From Aralia elata (Eukaryota; Streptophyta; Magnoliopsida; Apiales; Araliaceae), in the NCBI GenBank assembly GCA_034770075.1, contig CM068377.1:52694275-52758274 (forward strand): 64,000 nucleotides of DNA, read 5' to 3'. The notes below the pieces were generated by a model. That model was not told the DNA's origin, made no database searches, and saw nothing but the letters and a program-made list of their open reading frames with translations. Position 1 is the first letter of the stretch. Each line of letters opens with the position of its first letter. Positions 10,917 to 21,733 of the stretch are shown piece after piece. Both the position numbers and the translations under genes were made by a program.

Positions 10917-12467
10917 ATCCATTAATTAGAATTGAAATTTATTACCTGGAACAATTTTGAAATTAACCGTTTTTAAGGCTATTGCGCAAACGGTAGGTGT
11001 CGGGCATGCACGTAAGCACATGTAATGCTCCCGACAATGTAAAGTGATGTTCTAACTTTCATGATGTGGTTTTTATGATTTATAATGATACTTAGCATTA
11101 ACCAATGAGTATTAGATGAATCGAATGGGCGTGTTAGGTGTACACAATTACGTGTCGCTTGGGCATTCGAATAGGCAAGTTGGGCGTATAGACGTGCAAG
11201 CGTCGTAACGCCGTAACTAGTTGGTATAACCTTGTTTAATATTTTGTTTCTTATTTTAATGGGACATTATAGAGTTGTGTAAGCGAATATTTGGTATTCC
11301 GTATGTGACTAATTGTATGTGAATATGTACCTAATTGTGTAGGATATTAAGGAGCGTGTGTTGTAATATTGTAGCAGCGCTTCAGGCAAGTTTCCTAACG
11401 CTTGTCTAACCCTTGTGTTGGGCAAGTTCCCTAACTTCATTCTTTTTATATATTGAATGCAAGCTTCCTTACCCTAGCTCAAATTAACATTCGGGCAGGT
11501 TTCATATTTTATACAGGTGTTGTATATTGTTGCAAGTTTCATGACTCAAATGGAGTTATTACTATTGAATCATATTAGTGGATTAATTATTGTCAATTAC
11601 TCCACCTCCAAGATAATTATTGATATTCGCAGCTTATGCATTTGAATTCATTATTTGTTGTTGGATTGTGAAACGTTTAAGTTCTTCATTCATGAACTGT
11701 TTAGGGAAATAGTCCTATGCCATTCGTTTCGGCTAGACATGTACAGGTTATTATTTTAAAAGCTATCCAAACCGATTGTCGGTGCGGATTCTTGGACTGA
11801 GAGAGCAACCCTTATTAGGGGACTATAATGTGTCGGTTTTTCGATGCAGTCAGAGTTAAATGTTATGCATATACATGGTGTACGAGAGGCTGATCCCCTC
11901 GAGTACAACTGACGGGGCCAGGTTTTAAAAGAGTTAGTCAAATGATCGACTCTTTGGCCAAAAGTTCAGGGTCGGTTGGACCACTCAGCAGTAAATAGTC
12001 ATTATTCATTGTTTAATTTGAACCTTGATTATGTCATTTCAGCTATTTCATCAATGTTCATAAATTGTTGATCTATGCAGCTATTATTCTTATTCATTCA
12101 TGATATATCTTCATTCTTGCTTTTAAACTTGCTGAGCAAAGTAGTTGCTCACCCTTGCTATATCATGAACCTATTGCAGTTAAGCCGGAGAGTTCCAAAG
12201 CGGGCAAAGGCAAAGGAAAGCTTAAGGGATAGTTATATGTACTATCCGATATGTAATCGTGGAATAGTTTTGTATTATTAATTTATTCTGCGATGTATTT
12301 ATTTAAGGTTATAGACCTTGGGACCGTAGTGAACCTTTTTGTAATGAACAACATATGTTTATTTATTCCGCATTAGTTGATTTATGTTGTTTAGAGGCGT
12401 ATGGATGTATTTTATCGTGAGCACCAAATTCGAGGTATTGGTACTTGAATTTGGGGGTGTCACAGGT

Positions 12468-12479
12468 TGGTATCAGAGC
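12468..12479 (+). promoter_or_regulatory. T2 primer binding site (initiator Met-tRNA)
   Basis: TGGTATCAGAGC lies 3 nt after the LTR end. It is complementary to the 3' end of plant initiator methionine tRNA, the usual primer of Tekay-type elements. Confidence 0.93.
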
Positions 12480-12699
12480 TTTAGGTTATAAACTTTAGGA
12501 TTTGCGAAACCTAGGTTATAACCTTAGTATTAAACTCGTATTGAGTACGCTAGGGGATGGATCGAGGAGATTCATTTGATGGTCATGTCTGGAGGTGGAT
12601 TGTGGAAATCCATCGAGCCGAGTTTTGCATGATAAAATATCATTTCATTTTATCAATGAATATATTTTATTGTAGCACTGACATCTTGCTGTCTATTTG

Positions 12700-12718
12700 T
12701 TTCTGTTTGTGGCTGTAG
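12700..12718 (+). promoter_or_regulatory. Candidate 3' splice site before the T2 extra ORF
   Basis: A strong T-rich tract ends in GTAG at 12718, one base before the ATG at 12720. With the donor at 10093 it would give a spliced message starting exactly at the extra ORF. Confidence 0.5.
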
Positions 12719-12719
12719 G

Positions 12720-13472
12720 ATGTCTGAGACGGGAGAGTACAGTCCTGCTGGAGTAGAGTTCACAGACATTCATGTGGACGCAGGGCAGTTAGTGGAGGTA
12801 CAGCCGAGTGACCCAGAGATGATGGACACTAGGGCTGAGTTTGAGGCCGAGTATGGTTCTGAGGAGGACCCCGAGGAGGACCCAGTGATGGAGGATGAGG
12901 AGCCGCCTGAGTATACAGATGGCATGGGCACTACTGCTAGTGACATCATAGAAGAGCTAACAAATAAGAACGAAGAGCTCGAGAATCGAGTAGCACACTT
13001 AGAGGAGCAGAATCAGGATCACCAGGACCGAGAGGAGTAGTACAGGTCATTGGCATATCAGACTTTAGGAGAAAAGACTGAGTTAACCGAGAAGCTGCAG
13101 GAAAAGGACCAGCGGATTGCCGAGCTAGAGGCAGTGGCTCACGGTCGGCGTGGGGTTTCTGTTCAACTTGGTGTGATGGTTTATGACCTCTTAGAGAGGA
13201 ATGTGATGCTGGTAGGACAGATAGAGCGGGTAGAAGATCAGTTGGAGACTACTTGTCTGGAGCGAGATGAGGCTATAGGGCAGTTGGCAGCCCGGACTGC
13301 AGAGATTGATTCCCTCCGTTTAGGCTTAACCACTTCCATCGGCAGACTAAGGGACAGGGTGAGGAGGTACCCCAGGGATGAGGGGAGTATCAGGCGCGTG
13401 ATTAGGCGCCGAGTAGTCGACAGGCTGGCTCGACGGGAGCTCAGGGTTGCAATTCGCCGCAGCAGGCGGTGA
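12720..13472 (+). CDS. T2 extra ORF upstream of gag: acidic, coiled-coil, Arg-rich tail; one in-frame TAG
   Basis: This is a 250-codon frame between primer site and gag. A single TAG at 13038-13040 (codon 107) splits it into 106 codons and a downstream part. Residues 25-65 are rich in Asp and Glu. About 75-106 and 110-130 show heptad-like Leu/Ile spacing with Glu and Lys, as in a coiled coil. The last ~45 residues are very rich in Arg, which suggests nucleic-acid binding. The TAG is probably a damaged CAG (Gln), and its context does not match the known CARYYA readthrough signal. I do not recognise the protein. It lies in the same place as extra ORFs of Ogre-type elements, but homology is not shown. 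A counterpart in M supports conservation. Confidence 0.6.
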
Positions 13473-13843
13473 TGTGTTATTTTAGCATTATGTTTGCAGT
13501 AGGTCCCACTTTTGTTGTATTAGGGGCTTACTTATGTTGTAAATCCCTATGCTTGTAGCGTGCATGGGATAGTAGTTGAACCCCAATTTTGCTTCTAGTA
13601 TAGGGGTGGAAGGTTATTATTCCCCACTTTTGTGTGTTAGGAAATAGTTAATGGTTGGCAGGCTATGTCATTTAGCATTTGTAGAAGTATGCCACATGTT
13701 GAGTCTGATTGTATTAAGACAGTGACATATGGTTATGAATGCAGTTGTTTTATTTAAATCAAACATGTTTGGTAGATGCTTTTACTTTTTATTGTTGACT
13801 TAAATGATTTCTGCACATGGAATAAATCTATTAGTAAACGCCG

Positions 13844-13861
13844 ACGATTTTCTTTTAGCAG
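13844..13861 (+). promoter_or_regulatory. Candidate 3' splice site before T2 gag-pol
   Basis: A TTTTCTTTTAGCAG-type tract ends at 13861, three bases before the gag ATG. T1 keeps an AG in the same position before its own gag. Use with donor 10093 would skip both the LTR remainder and the extra ORF. Confidence 0.5.
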
Positions 13862-13864
13862 ATC

Positions 13865-16800
13865 ATGGCACCAAGAGGACGACCGCGTAACCAAAGGGTG
13901 GAAGAGTCGGTGAATAACGAGGGGGGTCAGGCAGACCCTATGAGGACTTTTGTGAACTTGTTAGCTGAAGCAATGCAGGGCAGACAAGCCGCTGCGGTTG
14001 ATCAGCCAAGAAGTCACACGATGAACTTTAAGGACTTCAAATTGGTAGGACCGCCAGAGTTTCGCGGGACTACAGACCCTATAGAAGCCCAGACATGGGT
14101 AGAAGAAATGGAAAAGGTGTTCGAGGTCGCAAGGGTGGCCGAAGAGCAGAAGACATCGTTTGCCACTTTCATGATGAAAGGAGAGGCAAATTACTGGTGG
14201 AAGGCGAACAAGGGTCGAGCTGGGGAAGGCACGATTGCATGGGCTCGTTTCAAGGAGCTGTTTTTCGAAAATTACTTTCCAGCAAGCATGCAGGCAAGCA
14301 TGGAGATAAAGTTCTTGGAACTAAAGCAAGGAGGCATGTCAGTTACGGAGTATGCCGCAAAATTTAACGAATTAGCTAGGTTTGCTCCACATCAGGTGGA
14401 CACCGAGGCTAGGCGAGCAAAGAGATTTGAACAAGGATTGAAACCTTGGGTGTATAGTAAGGTTGCGGTTTTGCAGATCAACACATTTTCTACGTTACTT
14501 GAGAAAGCAATCATTGCTGAGGGAGGAAATGAAGCTTTGGCAAGGCACAACCAAGATCAGAAAAAGAAGAAGAGCCATGATGGTCATAAGGAAGGTAGCA
14601 GTGGGGGAAGTAACCCAAATAAAAGGAAATGGAACGACAGTCAGATGACAGGAAGCAAATCCGGAGGGGATGCAAAGAAGGGTAATAAATGCGAGAAATG
14701 TGGAAGGAATCACTTTGGAGAATGCATGAAAGGAAAAGGAGTTTGTTTCAACTGTGGTCAACCGGGGCACCTTTCCCCACAATGCCCAAAGGCGAAGGCA
14801 GGAAGTTGTTTTTCTTGTGGCGCTTCAGATCATCAGAAAAAGGATTGCCCAAAGAGGAAGAGTGATGCAGGTAGTGCTAACCAAGGGAACAACAGTAAGC
14901 TGACTATCGGAGGACCAACACAGCAGAACAGACCAGTAGCACGCACCTTCAACATGACAGTGCAGGATGCGATGGAATCAAAGGATGTGGTGTCAGGTAT
15001 TATTTCGATCAATAATATTAATGCATATGTATTATTTGATTCGGGAGCTACCTGTTCATTTGTGTCGGATGAATTTGCTAAACGGCTAAACTTACCTCGT
15101 GAGAAATTAGAGAATCCAATGAATGTGGAAGTAGCTAATAAAGAAGTTATTCCTGTGGAATATATTCATAGAAATTGTTGTGCTGGGATAAACGGGTATA
15201 AACTGAGCGTAGATTTGATTCCGATACGACTAGGAGAATTTGATGTAATTCTTGGGATGGATTGGTTGTCTAGTCACGGGGCTATGATTGATTGTCAGAA
15301 GAAAAGTATACACCTAAAGACTCCGAATAAGTCGAAGGTCGTATTTTACGGTAGTAAATCGCCGAGACAATCTTGTTGTCTGACGATGATGCAAGCGAAG
15401 AAATTACTACGGAAAGGTTGTATAGGTTATTTGGCTCACGTGGTTGATACCCGAAGAGTAGAGGGTGAACTAGGTCAGATACCTGTAGTAAGGGAATTCC
15501 CAGATGTTTTCCCAGATGAGATACCGGGGTTGCCGCCGGATAGAGAAGTGGAATTTGTGATCGACTTAGTACCGGGAACCGCACCGATCTCAAAGGCACC
15601 GTATAGGATGGCACCTGTAGAGATGAAAGAACTGATGGTTCAACTGCAGGAGCTGCTAGATAAAGGATATATTCGTCCGAGTGTATCTCCGTGGGGAGCG
15701 CCTGTACTGTTCGTAAAGAAGAAAGATGGATCGCTTAGGCTTTGCATTGACTATCGGGAGTTGAATAAGGTCACGATTAAGAACAAGTATCCATTGCCCA
15801 GGATTGATGATTTGTTCGATCAATTGAAGGGAGCGAAATACTTCTCGAAGATTGACCTGAGGACGGGATACCACCAACTGAAGGTGAGGCAGGAGGATAT
15901 TCCAAAGACAGCATTCAGAACTCGATATGGACACTTTGAGTTTTTGGTGATGTCGTTTGGGCTGACGAACGCGCCAGCAACATTTATGGACATGATGAAC
16001 AGAGTATTCAAGCAATACCTAGATAAATTTGTTGTCGTTTTCATAGATGACATTTTAGGCTACTCGAAGACGGAGGAGGAACACGTCGAGCATTTGAGGA
16101 TCGCCCTAGAAACGCTGAGGAGGGAGAAGTTGTATGCAAAGTTTTCCAAGTGTGAATTTTGGCTACAGAGAGTGCAGTTTTTGGGGCATGTAATTGACAA
16201 GGATGGTGTGTCAGTGGATCCTGCCAAGGTAGAAGCAGTAATAAACTGGGAGCAGCCAAGGACGCCGACAGAAGTTCGAAGTTTCTTGGGATTAGCGGGT
16301 TACTATCGGAGGTTTATTCAGAATTTTTCAAAGATAGCGACACCGTTGACAAATTTGACAAGGAAGACTGTGAAGTTTGCATGGACGGACAAGTGCGAAG
16401 AGTGTTTCTTGGAGTTGAAGAAGAAACTTAGTGAAGCACCTGTGTTATCACTGCCAGATAATACAGGGGGATTTGTGGTTTATAGTGATGCATCACACAA
16501 AGGCCTTGGGTGCGTACTGATGCAGCATGGGAAGGTCATTGCATACACGTCACGGCAGCTGAAGGATTATGAGAAGGGATATCCGACTCATGACCTGGAA
16601 CTAGCAGCAGTGGTGTTTGCTCTAAAGATTTGGAGGCACTATCTGTATGGGGAGAAGTGTGAAATATACACAGACCACAAAAGTTTGAAGTATATTTTCA
16701 CTCAAAAGGAACTAAACATGAGGCAGAGGCGATGGTTGGAGTTGATCAAGGACTACGATTGTGAGATCCTATACCATCCCGGTAAGGCCAATGTAGTAGC

Positions 16801-18376
16801 CGATGCTCTAAGTAGGAAGGGCAGAGATAAGTTGATGATGTTGACAGCTCAAGAGGAACTGATCAAGGATATGGAAAGACTGGAGTTGGAAGTCAAGTAT
16901 CAGACAAATGCAGACGAGAAACTGTTCGCGGTAGAGGCGAGTCCGACTTTATTAGACAAGATAAAAGAGGCTCAAGAAATGGATGATGAATGTGTCGCCA
17001 TAAAGAAGCGAATCTCAGAAGAAGAGGAATTAAAGTACAAGTCTGATAGCACGGGATTGCTAAGATTTGAGGGAAGGATCTGGATACCAATGGTTCCGGA
17101 GTTGAGAGAAGAGATTCTGCAAGAAGCTCATTCTACAAAGTATTTGATACACCCTGGTAGTACCAAGATGTATCAGGATTTGCGCCAACACTTCTGGTGG
17201 CCGAACATGAAGAGGGAGGTCGCAGAATGTGTTGGGCGATGTTTGACATGTCAAAGGGTAAAAGCAGAACATCAGAAACCAGGTGGACTGCTACAACCAC
17301 TGGAGATTCCGAAGTGGAAGTGGGAGCATATCACGATGGATTTTGTGACGGGGCTTCCACCAACTCAGAAAGGTTACGACGCGATTTGGGTGATCGTGGA
17401 CCGTTTAACTAAATCTGCACATTTTCTACCGATCAAGATAAGATACAATCTAGAGCAGCTAGCAAAATTATATGTGAAAGAGATTGTGTCGCGACATGGG
17501 GTGCCGGTATCTATTGTATCTGACAGAGATCCGCGCTTCACGTCGAATTTTTGGAAGAGCTTACAAGAAAGATTGGGAACTCAGTTGAGGTTGAGTACGG
17601 CATATCATCCTCAGACGGATGGGCAAAGCGAACGAACGATTCAGACGCTTGAGGACATGCTTAGGGCATGTGTGATGGATTTTAAAGGCAGCTGGGACGA
17701 TCATCTACCACTGGTGGAGTTTGCCTACAATAACAGTTATCATGCGAGCATTGGCATGCCGCCATATGAAGCATTATACGGAAGAAAGTGTCGAACACCT
17801 CTGTGTTGGAACGAAGTCGGTGAACGGAGACTGTTGGGACCTGAAATGGTGCAGCAGACCGTGGATGTCGTCAAAGTGATAAGAGCTCGATTGGTAGCGG
17901 CTCAAGACCGACAGAAGAAATACGCCGATTTGCATCGACAGAAGCGAGACTTTGAAGTTGGGAGCTTTGTATTTTTGAAAGTATCTCCCTGGAAGGGGAA
18001 GATCAGATTTGGAAAGAAGGGAAAATTGAGTCCCAGGTTCGTAGGACCCTTTGAAGTTTTAAAGAGGGTAGGTGAAGTGGCGTACGAGGTAGCTCTACCC
18101 CCTGAACTTGAGCATATTCATAATGTGTTCCACGTTTCGGTGTTGCGGCCATATAAACCCGACTACAAGCATGTGATATCCTATGAACCAATTCAAGTTG
18201 AGAAAGACTTGTCATATGAAGAGATTCCTGTCCAGATATTAGATAGGAAAGAGCAGACGTTAAGAAATAAAGTCATCCATTCGGTCAAAGTACTTTGGAG
18301 GAACCACGCAGCTGAGGAAGCTACGTGGGAGCTAGAAGAGAGGATGAGGAAGAATTATCCGTATCTTTTTGAGTGA
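13865..18376 (+). CDS. gag-pol: T2 gag-pol polyprotein with chromodomain, 1503 aa
   Basis: One uninterrupted frame encodes all proteins for replication and integration. The gag capsid region is followed by three zinc knuckles at residues 276-330, the first with a short CX2CX3HX3C form. The protease has DSGA at 392-395. Reverse transcriptase carries FIDD at 726-729. RNase H has a catalytic Asp at 875 in the SDAS motif. Integrase has an HHCC finger (His1089, His1096, Cys1126, Cys1129) and a DD35E triad at Asp1159, Asp1220 and Glu1256. A chromodomain occupies about 1455-1502. The chromodomain is known in chromoviruses to steer integration to marked chromatin. One oddity is FIDDILGYS, where T1 and most relatives have Val before Tyr. 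The frame looks functional. Confidence 0.97.
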   Translation: MAPRGRPRNQRVEESVNNEGGQADPMRTFVNLLAEAMQGRQAAAVDQPRSHTMNFKDFKLVGPPEFRGTTDPIEAQTWVEEMEKVFEVARVAEEQKTSFATFMMKGEANYWWKANKGRAGEGTIAWARFKELFFENYFPASMQASMEIKFLELKQGGMSVTEYAAKFNELARFAPHQVDTEARRAKRFEQGLKPWVYSKVAVLQINTFSTLLEKAIIAEGGNEALARHNQDQKKKKSHDGHKEGSSGGSNPNKRKWNDSQMTGSKSGGDAKKGNKCEKCGRNHFGECMKGKGVCFNCGQPGHLSPQCPKAKAGSCFSCGASDHQKKDCPKRKSDAGSANQGNNSKLTIGGPTQQNRPVARTFNMTVQDAMESKDVVSGIISINNINAYVLFDSGATCSFVSDEFAKRLNLPREKLENPMNVEVANKEVIPVEYIHRNCCAGINGYKLSVDLIPIRLGEFDVILGMDWLSSHGAMIDCQKKSIHLKTPNKSKVVFYGSKSPRQSCCLTMMQAKKLLRKGCIGYLAHVVDTRRVEGELGQIPVVREFPDVFPDEIPGLPPDREVEFVIDLVPGTAPISKAPYRMAPVEMKELMVQLQELLDKGYIRPSVSPWGAPVLFVKKKDGSLRLCIDYRELNKVTIKNKYPLPRIDDLFDQLKGAKYFSKIDLRTGYHQLKVRQEDIPKTAFRTRYGHFEFLVMSFGLTNAPATFMDMMNRVFKQYLDKFVVVFIDDILGYSKTEEEHVEHLRIALETLRREKLYAKFSKCEFWLQRVQFLGHVIDKDGVSVDPAKVEAVINWEQPRTPTEVRSFLGLAGYYRRFIQNFSKIATPLTNLTRKTVKFAWTDKCEECFLELKKKLSEAPVLSLPDNTGGFVVYSDASHKGLGCVLMQHGKVIAYTSRQLKDYEKGYPTHDLELAAVVFALKIWRHYLYGEKCEIYTDHKSLKYIFTQKELNMRQRRWLELIKDYDCEILYHPGKANVVADALSRKGRDKLMMLTAQEELIKDMERLELEVKYQTNADEKLFAVEASPTLLDKIKEAQEMDDECVAIKKRISEEEELKYKSDSTGLLRFEGRIWIPMVPELREEILQEAHSTKYLIHPGSTKMYQDLRQHFWWPNMKREVAECVGRCLTCQRVKAEHQKPGGLLQPLEIPKWKWEHITMDFVTGLPPTQKGYDAIWVIVDRLTKSAHFLPIKIRYNLEQLAKLYVKEIVSRHGVPVSIVSDRDPRFTSNFWKSLQERLGTQLRLSTAYHPQTDGQSERTIQTLEDMLRACVMDFKGSWDDHLPLVEFAYNNSYHASIGMPPYEALYGRKCRTPLCWNEVGERRLLGPEMVQQTVDVVKVIRARLVAAQDRQKKYADLHRQKRDFEVGSFVFLKVSPWKGKIRFGKKGKLSPRFVGPFEVLKRVGEVAYEVALPPELEHIHNVFHVSVLRPYKPDYKHVISYEPIQVEKDLSYEEIPVQILDRKEQTLRNKVIHSVKVLWRNHAAEEATWELEERMRKNYPYLFE

Positions 18377-18428
18377 ACCCGTTAAGTTTTCCGTACCTAG
18401 ACTGTAATTCTGGGGACAAAATTCTTAT
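18377..18428 (+). other. T2 3' untranslated spacer
   Basis: This is a short spacer between the gag-pol stop and the polypurine tract. T1 has a clearly similar spacer at 56545-56601. Confidence 0.7.
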
Positions 18429-18441
18429 AAGGGGGGGAGGA
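18429..18441 (+). promoter_or_regulatory. T2 polypurine tract
   Basis: AAGGGGGGGAGGA directly precedes the 3' LTR. It is the expected primer for plus-strand DNA synthesis. Confidence 0.93.
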
Positions 18442-21400
18442 TGTAACGACCGAGAATTCTGAAATTTCCTTGTAATTCAAATTTTTGAATATTAATGATT
18501 ATGTTATATTTTTATTAATATTATATTTGTGTTACGTGTTTAAAGGTTGTGTGACAATCTAGGTTATGTGAATGTATGAAATTTTACGTGTTATAGTTTT
18601 GTTTAAGTGAATAATTGATTTCGCTTAGCGTCGCTAAATCACTATTCACGGGGCACGTTTCCCGAGGCACTATTCACGCCTTAATATTTTTGTGTCTTTT
18701 TCGATGTTAATAAATTTCATAAATACGTGTATGCGTACGAATAATTTTTCCAAGTGTCGGAAATTTTATTTGAGCTGATACGTGATTTTATCCGTATCCG
18801 AAATGTATTAAATGGGTGTTCCGAATATTTGGGACAAATCCCATAATAATTATTTTTAACCCATCCTAATATTTATGGTAATACCCATTTTAATTTTGGG
18901 TAGAGTTATTTACCAGTTTTGGTACAAAAGTGGGAGTTTTCGGATATATTTTTGGTATTTTCGGGTATCTAATTTGGCTTATTGCTCCAAGTGGGAACCA
19001 CCAAACCACTTTCAACCAATCAAAATGCTAAGGAGTGAGAGAGTGGGGGGGTGCCGGCGCCACCTTGAGTTCCAAACCCATTTCCTCCCTAAATTCCTCC
19101 ACTCCTCCAATAATCATTCATTCAACTCTCAATCCATTCCATTCTATTCCAAGTTGCTCAGCTGATAGAGAGAGAGAGAGTGAGAGAGAGAGAGCTGCTG
19201 ATAGAGAGAAGGAAGAAGGGAGAAGGAGGAAGGAAGAAGAAGAAGAAGTCTAGAGAGAGAGAGGTGGTGCACGGGTGAAGAAGAGAAGGAAGCCAAAGCA
19301 AGCAAGAAGGACTCAAAGCAAAGCCTAGCAGTCTTCTTAACCTCTAGAAGAGATTTGTAGAGGTAAACCATCAACCAAAACTGATTTCATTTGATTTTGT
19401 GAAGATTTTCGAGTTTTGAAGGTTTTTGGAGCTTTTTAGCTCATGGATGATCTTTGCTGCGTTTCTTGTTGTTTTTGTTTGTGTTGGATGTTTGTAAATG
19501 TTGTTAAGAGGTTATATAAGACATTAATAACATCAAAGTGGAACAAAAATGCAAGAAATCCGTACCTTGGCTTAATGGAGCAAGAACAATGGACAAAACA
19601 TGGACTTTGGACTGTTGGACGATTTAGAGGACCTTGTAGCTATGATTTCGTATTTGTTTGATTTGTTTGTTGTTATGATGTTGTACTTCCATGGGTTATG
19701 AGTTTAAACCCAGTTGGAATGAAGTAAAAAGGGATTAAAACAAAGATTTGGTGATGATTTTTGTAAAGAACACGAAGAACACGAAGAACACGAAGAACAC
19801 GAAAATATAGCATGAGTTGATACTTTGGCCTAAGATTTGGCCATGTTAATGTTAATGAATAACTCTAAATTTTTGATATGTTGTAGCCCTATGTCCTAGG
19901 AGTCCATAGAGTCCGGAATGGACCAATTTGAACTTGTATAGAAGGAGTTATGAGGTTTGGAGTGAATGAGGGTCAAAATCGCGATGCTGGGCAGACGAGC
20001 ACCATAACCTGCTGCATACCAAAGCCGGGGCTTTGGTATTAAGCTTAGTTTGGACGCCGGGGCTTTGGGCCTCAGGTGGTAAAAGTCAGTTTTGACCTCC
20101 TGTAGTAAAATGACCATAACTTTCTCATACGAACTCGGATTAGGACGATTCAAGATGATCCGGAAAGCTTAGAGATAGACTTACAACATCCATTAATTAG
20201 AATTGAAATTTATTACCTGGAACAATTTTGAAATTAACCGTTTTTAAGGCTATTGCGCAAACGGTAGGTGTCGGGCATGCACGTAAGCACATGTAATGCT
20301 CCCGACAATGTAAAGTGATGTTCTAACTTTCATGATGTGGTTTTTATGATTTATAATGATACTTAGCATTAACCAATGAGTATTAGATGAATCGAATGGG
20401 CGTGTTAGGTGTACACAATTACGTGTCGCTTGGGCATTCGAATAGGCAAGTTGGGCGTATAGACGTGCAAGCGTCGTAACGCCGTAACTAGTTGGTATAA
20501 CCTTGTTTAATATTTTGTTTCTTATTTTAATGGGACATTATAGAGTTGTGTAAGCGAATATTTGGTATTCCGTATGTGACTAATTGTATGTGAATATGTA
20601 CCTAATTGTGTAGGATATTAAGGAGCGTGTGTTGTAATATTGTAGCAGCGCTTCAGGCAAGTTTCCTAACGCTTGTCTAACCCTTGTGTTGGGCAAGTTC
20701 CCTAACTTCATTTTTTTATATATTGAATGCAAGCTTCCTTACCCTAGCTCAAATTAACATTCGGGCAGGTTTCATATTTTATACAGGTGTTGTATATTGT
20801 TGCAAGTTTCATGACTCAAATGGAGTTATTACTTTTGAATCATATTAGTGGATTAATTATTGTCAATTACTCCACCTCCAAGATAATTATTGATATTCGC
20901 AGCTTATGCATTTGAATTCATTATTTGTTGTTGGATTGTGAAACGTTTAAGTTCTTCATTCATGAACTATTTAGGGAAATAGTCTATGCCATTCGTTTCG
21001 GCTAGACATGTACAGGTTATTATTTTAAAAGCTATCCAAACTGATTGTCGGTGCGGATTCTTGGACTGAGAGAGCAACCCTTATTAGGGGACTATAATGT
21101 GTCGGTTATTCGATGCAGTCAGAGTTAAATGTTATGCATATACATGGTGTACGAGAGGCTGATCCCCTCGAGTACAACTGACGGGGCCAGGTTTTAAAAG
21201 AGTTAGTCAAATGATCGACTCTTTGGCCAAAAGTTCAGGGTCGGTTGGACCACTCAGCAGTAAATAGTCATTATTCATTGTTTAATTTGAACCTTGATTA
21301 TGTCATTTCAGCTATTTCATCAATGTTCATAAATTGTTGATTTATGCAGCTATTATTCTTATTCATTCATGATATATCTTCATTCTTGCTTTTAAACTTG

Positions 21401-21728
21401 CAAAGTAGTTGCTCACCCTTGCTATATCATGAACCTATTGCAGTTAAGCCGGAGAGTTCCAAAGTGGGCAAAGGCAAAGGAAAGCTTAAGGGATAGTTAT
21501 ATGTACTATCCGATATGTAATCGTGGAATAGTTTTGTATTATTAATTTATTCTGCGATGTATTTATTTAAGGTTATAGACCTTGGGACCGTAGTGAACCT
21601 TTTTGTAATGAACAACATATGTTTATTTATTCCGCATTAGTTGATTTATGTTGTTTAGAGGCGTATGGATGTATTTTATCATGAGCACCAAATTCGAGGT
21701 ATTGGTACCTGAATTTGGGGGTGTCACA
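18442..21728 (+). repeat. T2 3' LTR, 3287 bp
   Basis: A near copy of the 5' LTR. Differences include a shorter G run near 19046, GA-repeat length near 19168, a 5-bp gap near 21402 and scattered substitutions. It is followed by ATTGA at 21729-21733. The splice donor, 9-bp repeats and inverted modules are all repeated here. Confidence 0.96.
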
Positions 21729-21733
21729 ATTGA

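Larger units (their letters stand above)
9169..12464 (+). repeat. T2 5' LTR, 3296 bp
   Basis: The LTR starts TGTAACGACC and ends GTGTCACA. In order it holds an AT-rich U3, a CCAAT-like stretch near 9738, a GA-rich leader (about 9895-9995) and a splice donor at 10093. These are followed by a 9-bp tandem repeat and an inverted pair of the recurrent module around a 24-nt palindrome. Short frames in it (for example 10173-10391) recur in the 3' LTR only because the LTRs are near copies, and I do not consider them genes. I see no convincing TATA box. Confidence 0.96.
9169..21728 (+). mobile_element. T2: complete Tekay-type chromovirus, 12.56 kb
   Basis: T2 has all the parts of an autonomous element. 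These are a 5' LTR (9169-12464), primer site, extra ORF, uninterrupted gag-pol with chromodomain, PPT and a 3' LTR (18442-21728). It is bounded by a perfect ATTGA duplication. By eye the LTRs differ at roughly 16 substitutions and 9 small indels in about 3.29 kb, near 0.5 percent, so the insertion is recent. LTR length, Met-tRNA priming, the C-terminal chromodomain and the single gag-pol frame fit the Tekay/Del lineage. Exact clade placement would need a tree of the RT domain. T2 sits inside copia LTR C1. Confidence 0.96.

Noticed and set aside
13038..13040. Programmed readthrough of the TAG in the T2 extra ORF
   Set aside because: The following bases TACAGG do not fit the CARYYA context, and a simple CAG to TAG mutation explains it. 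It is left open only if relatives share the stop.
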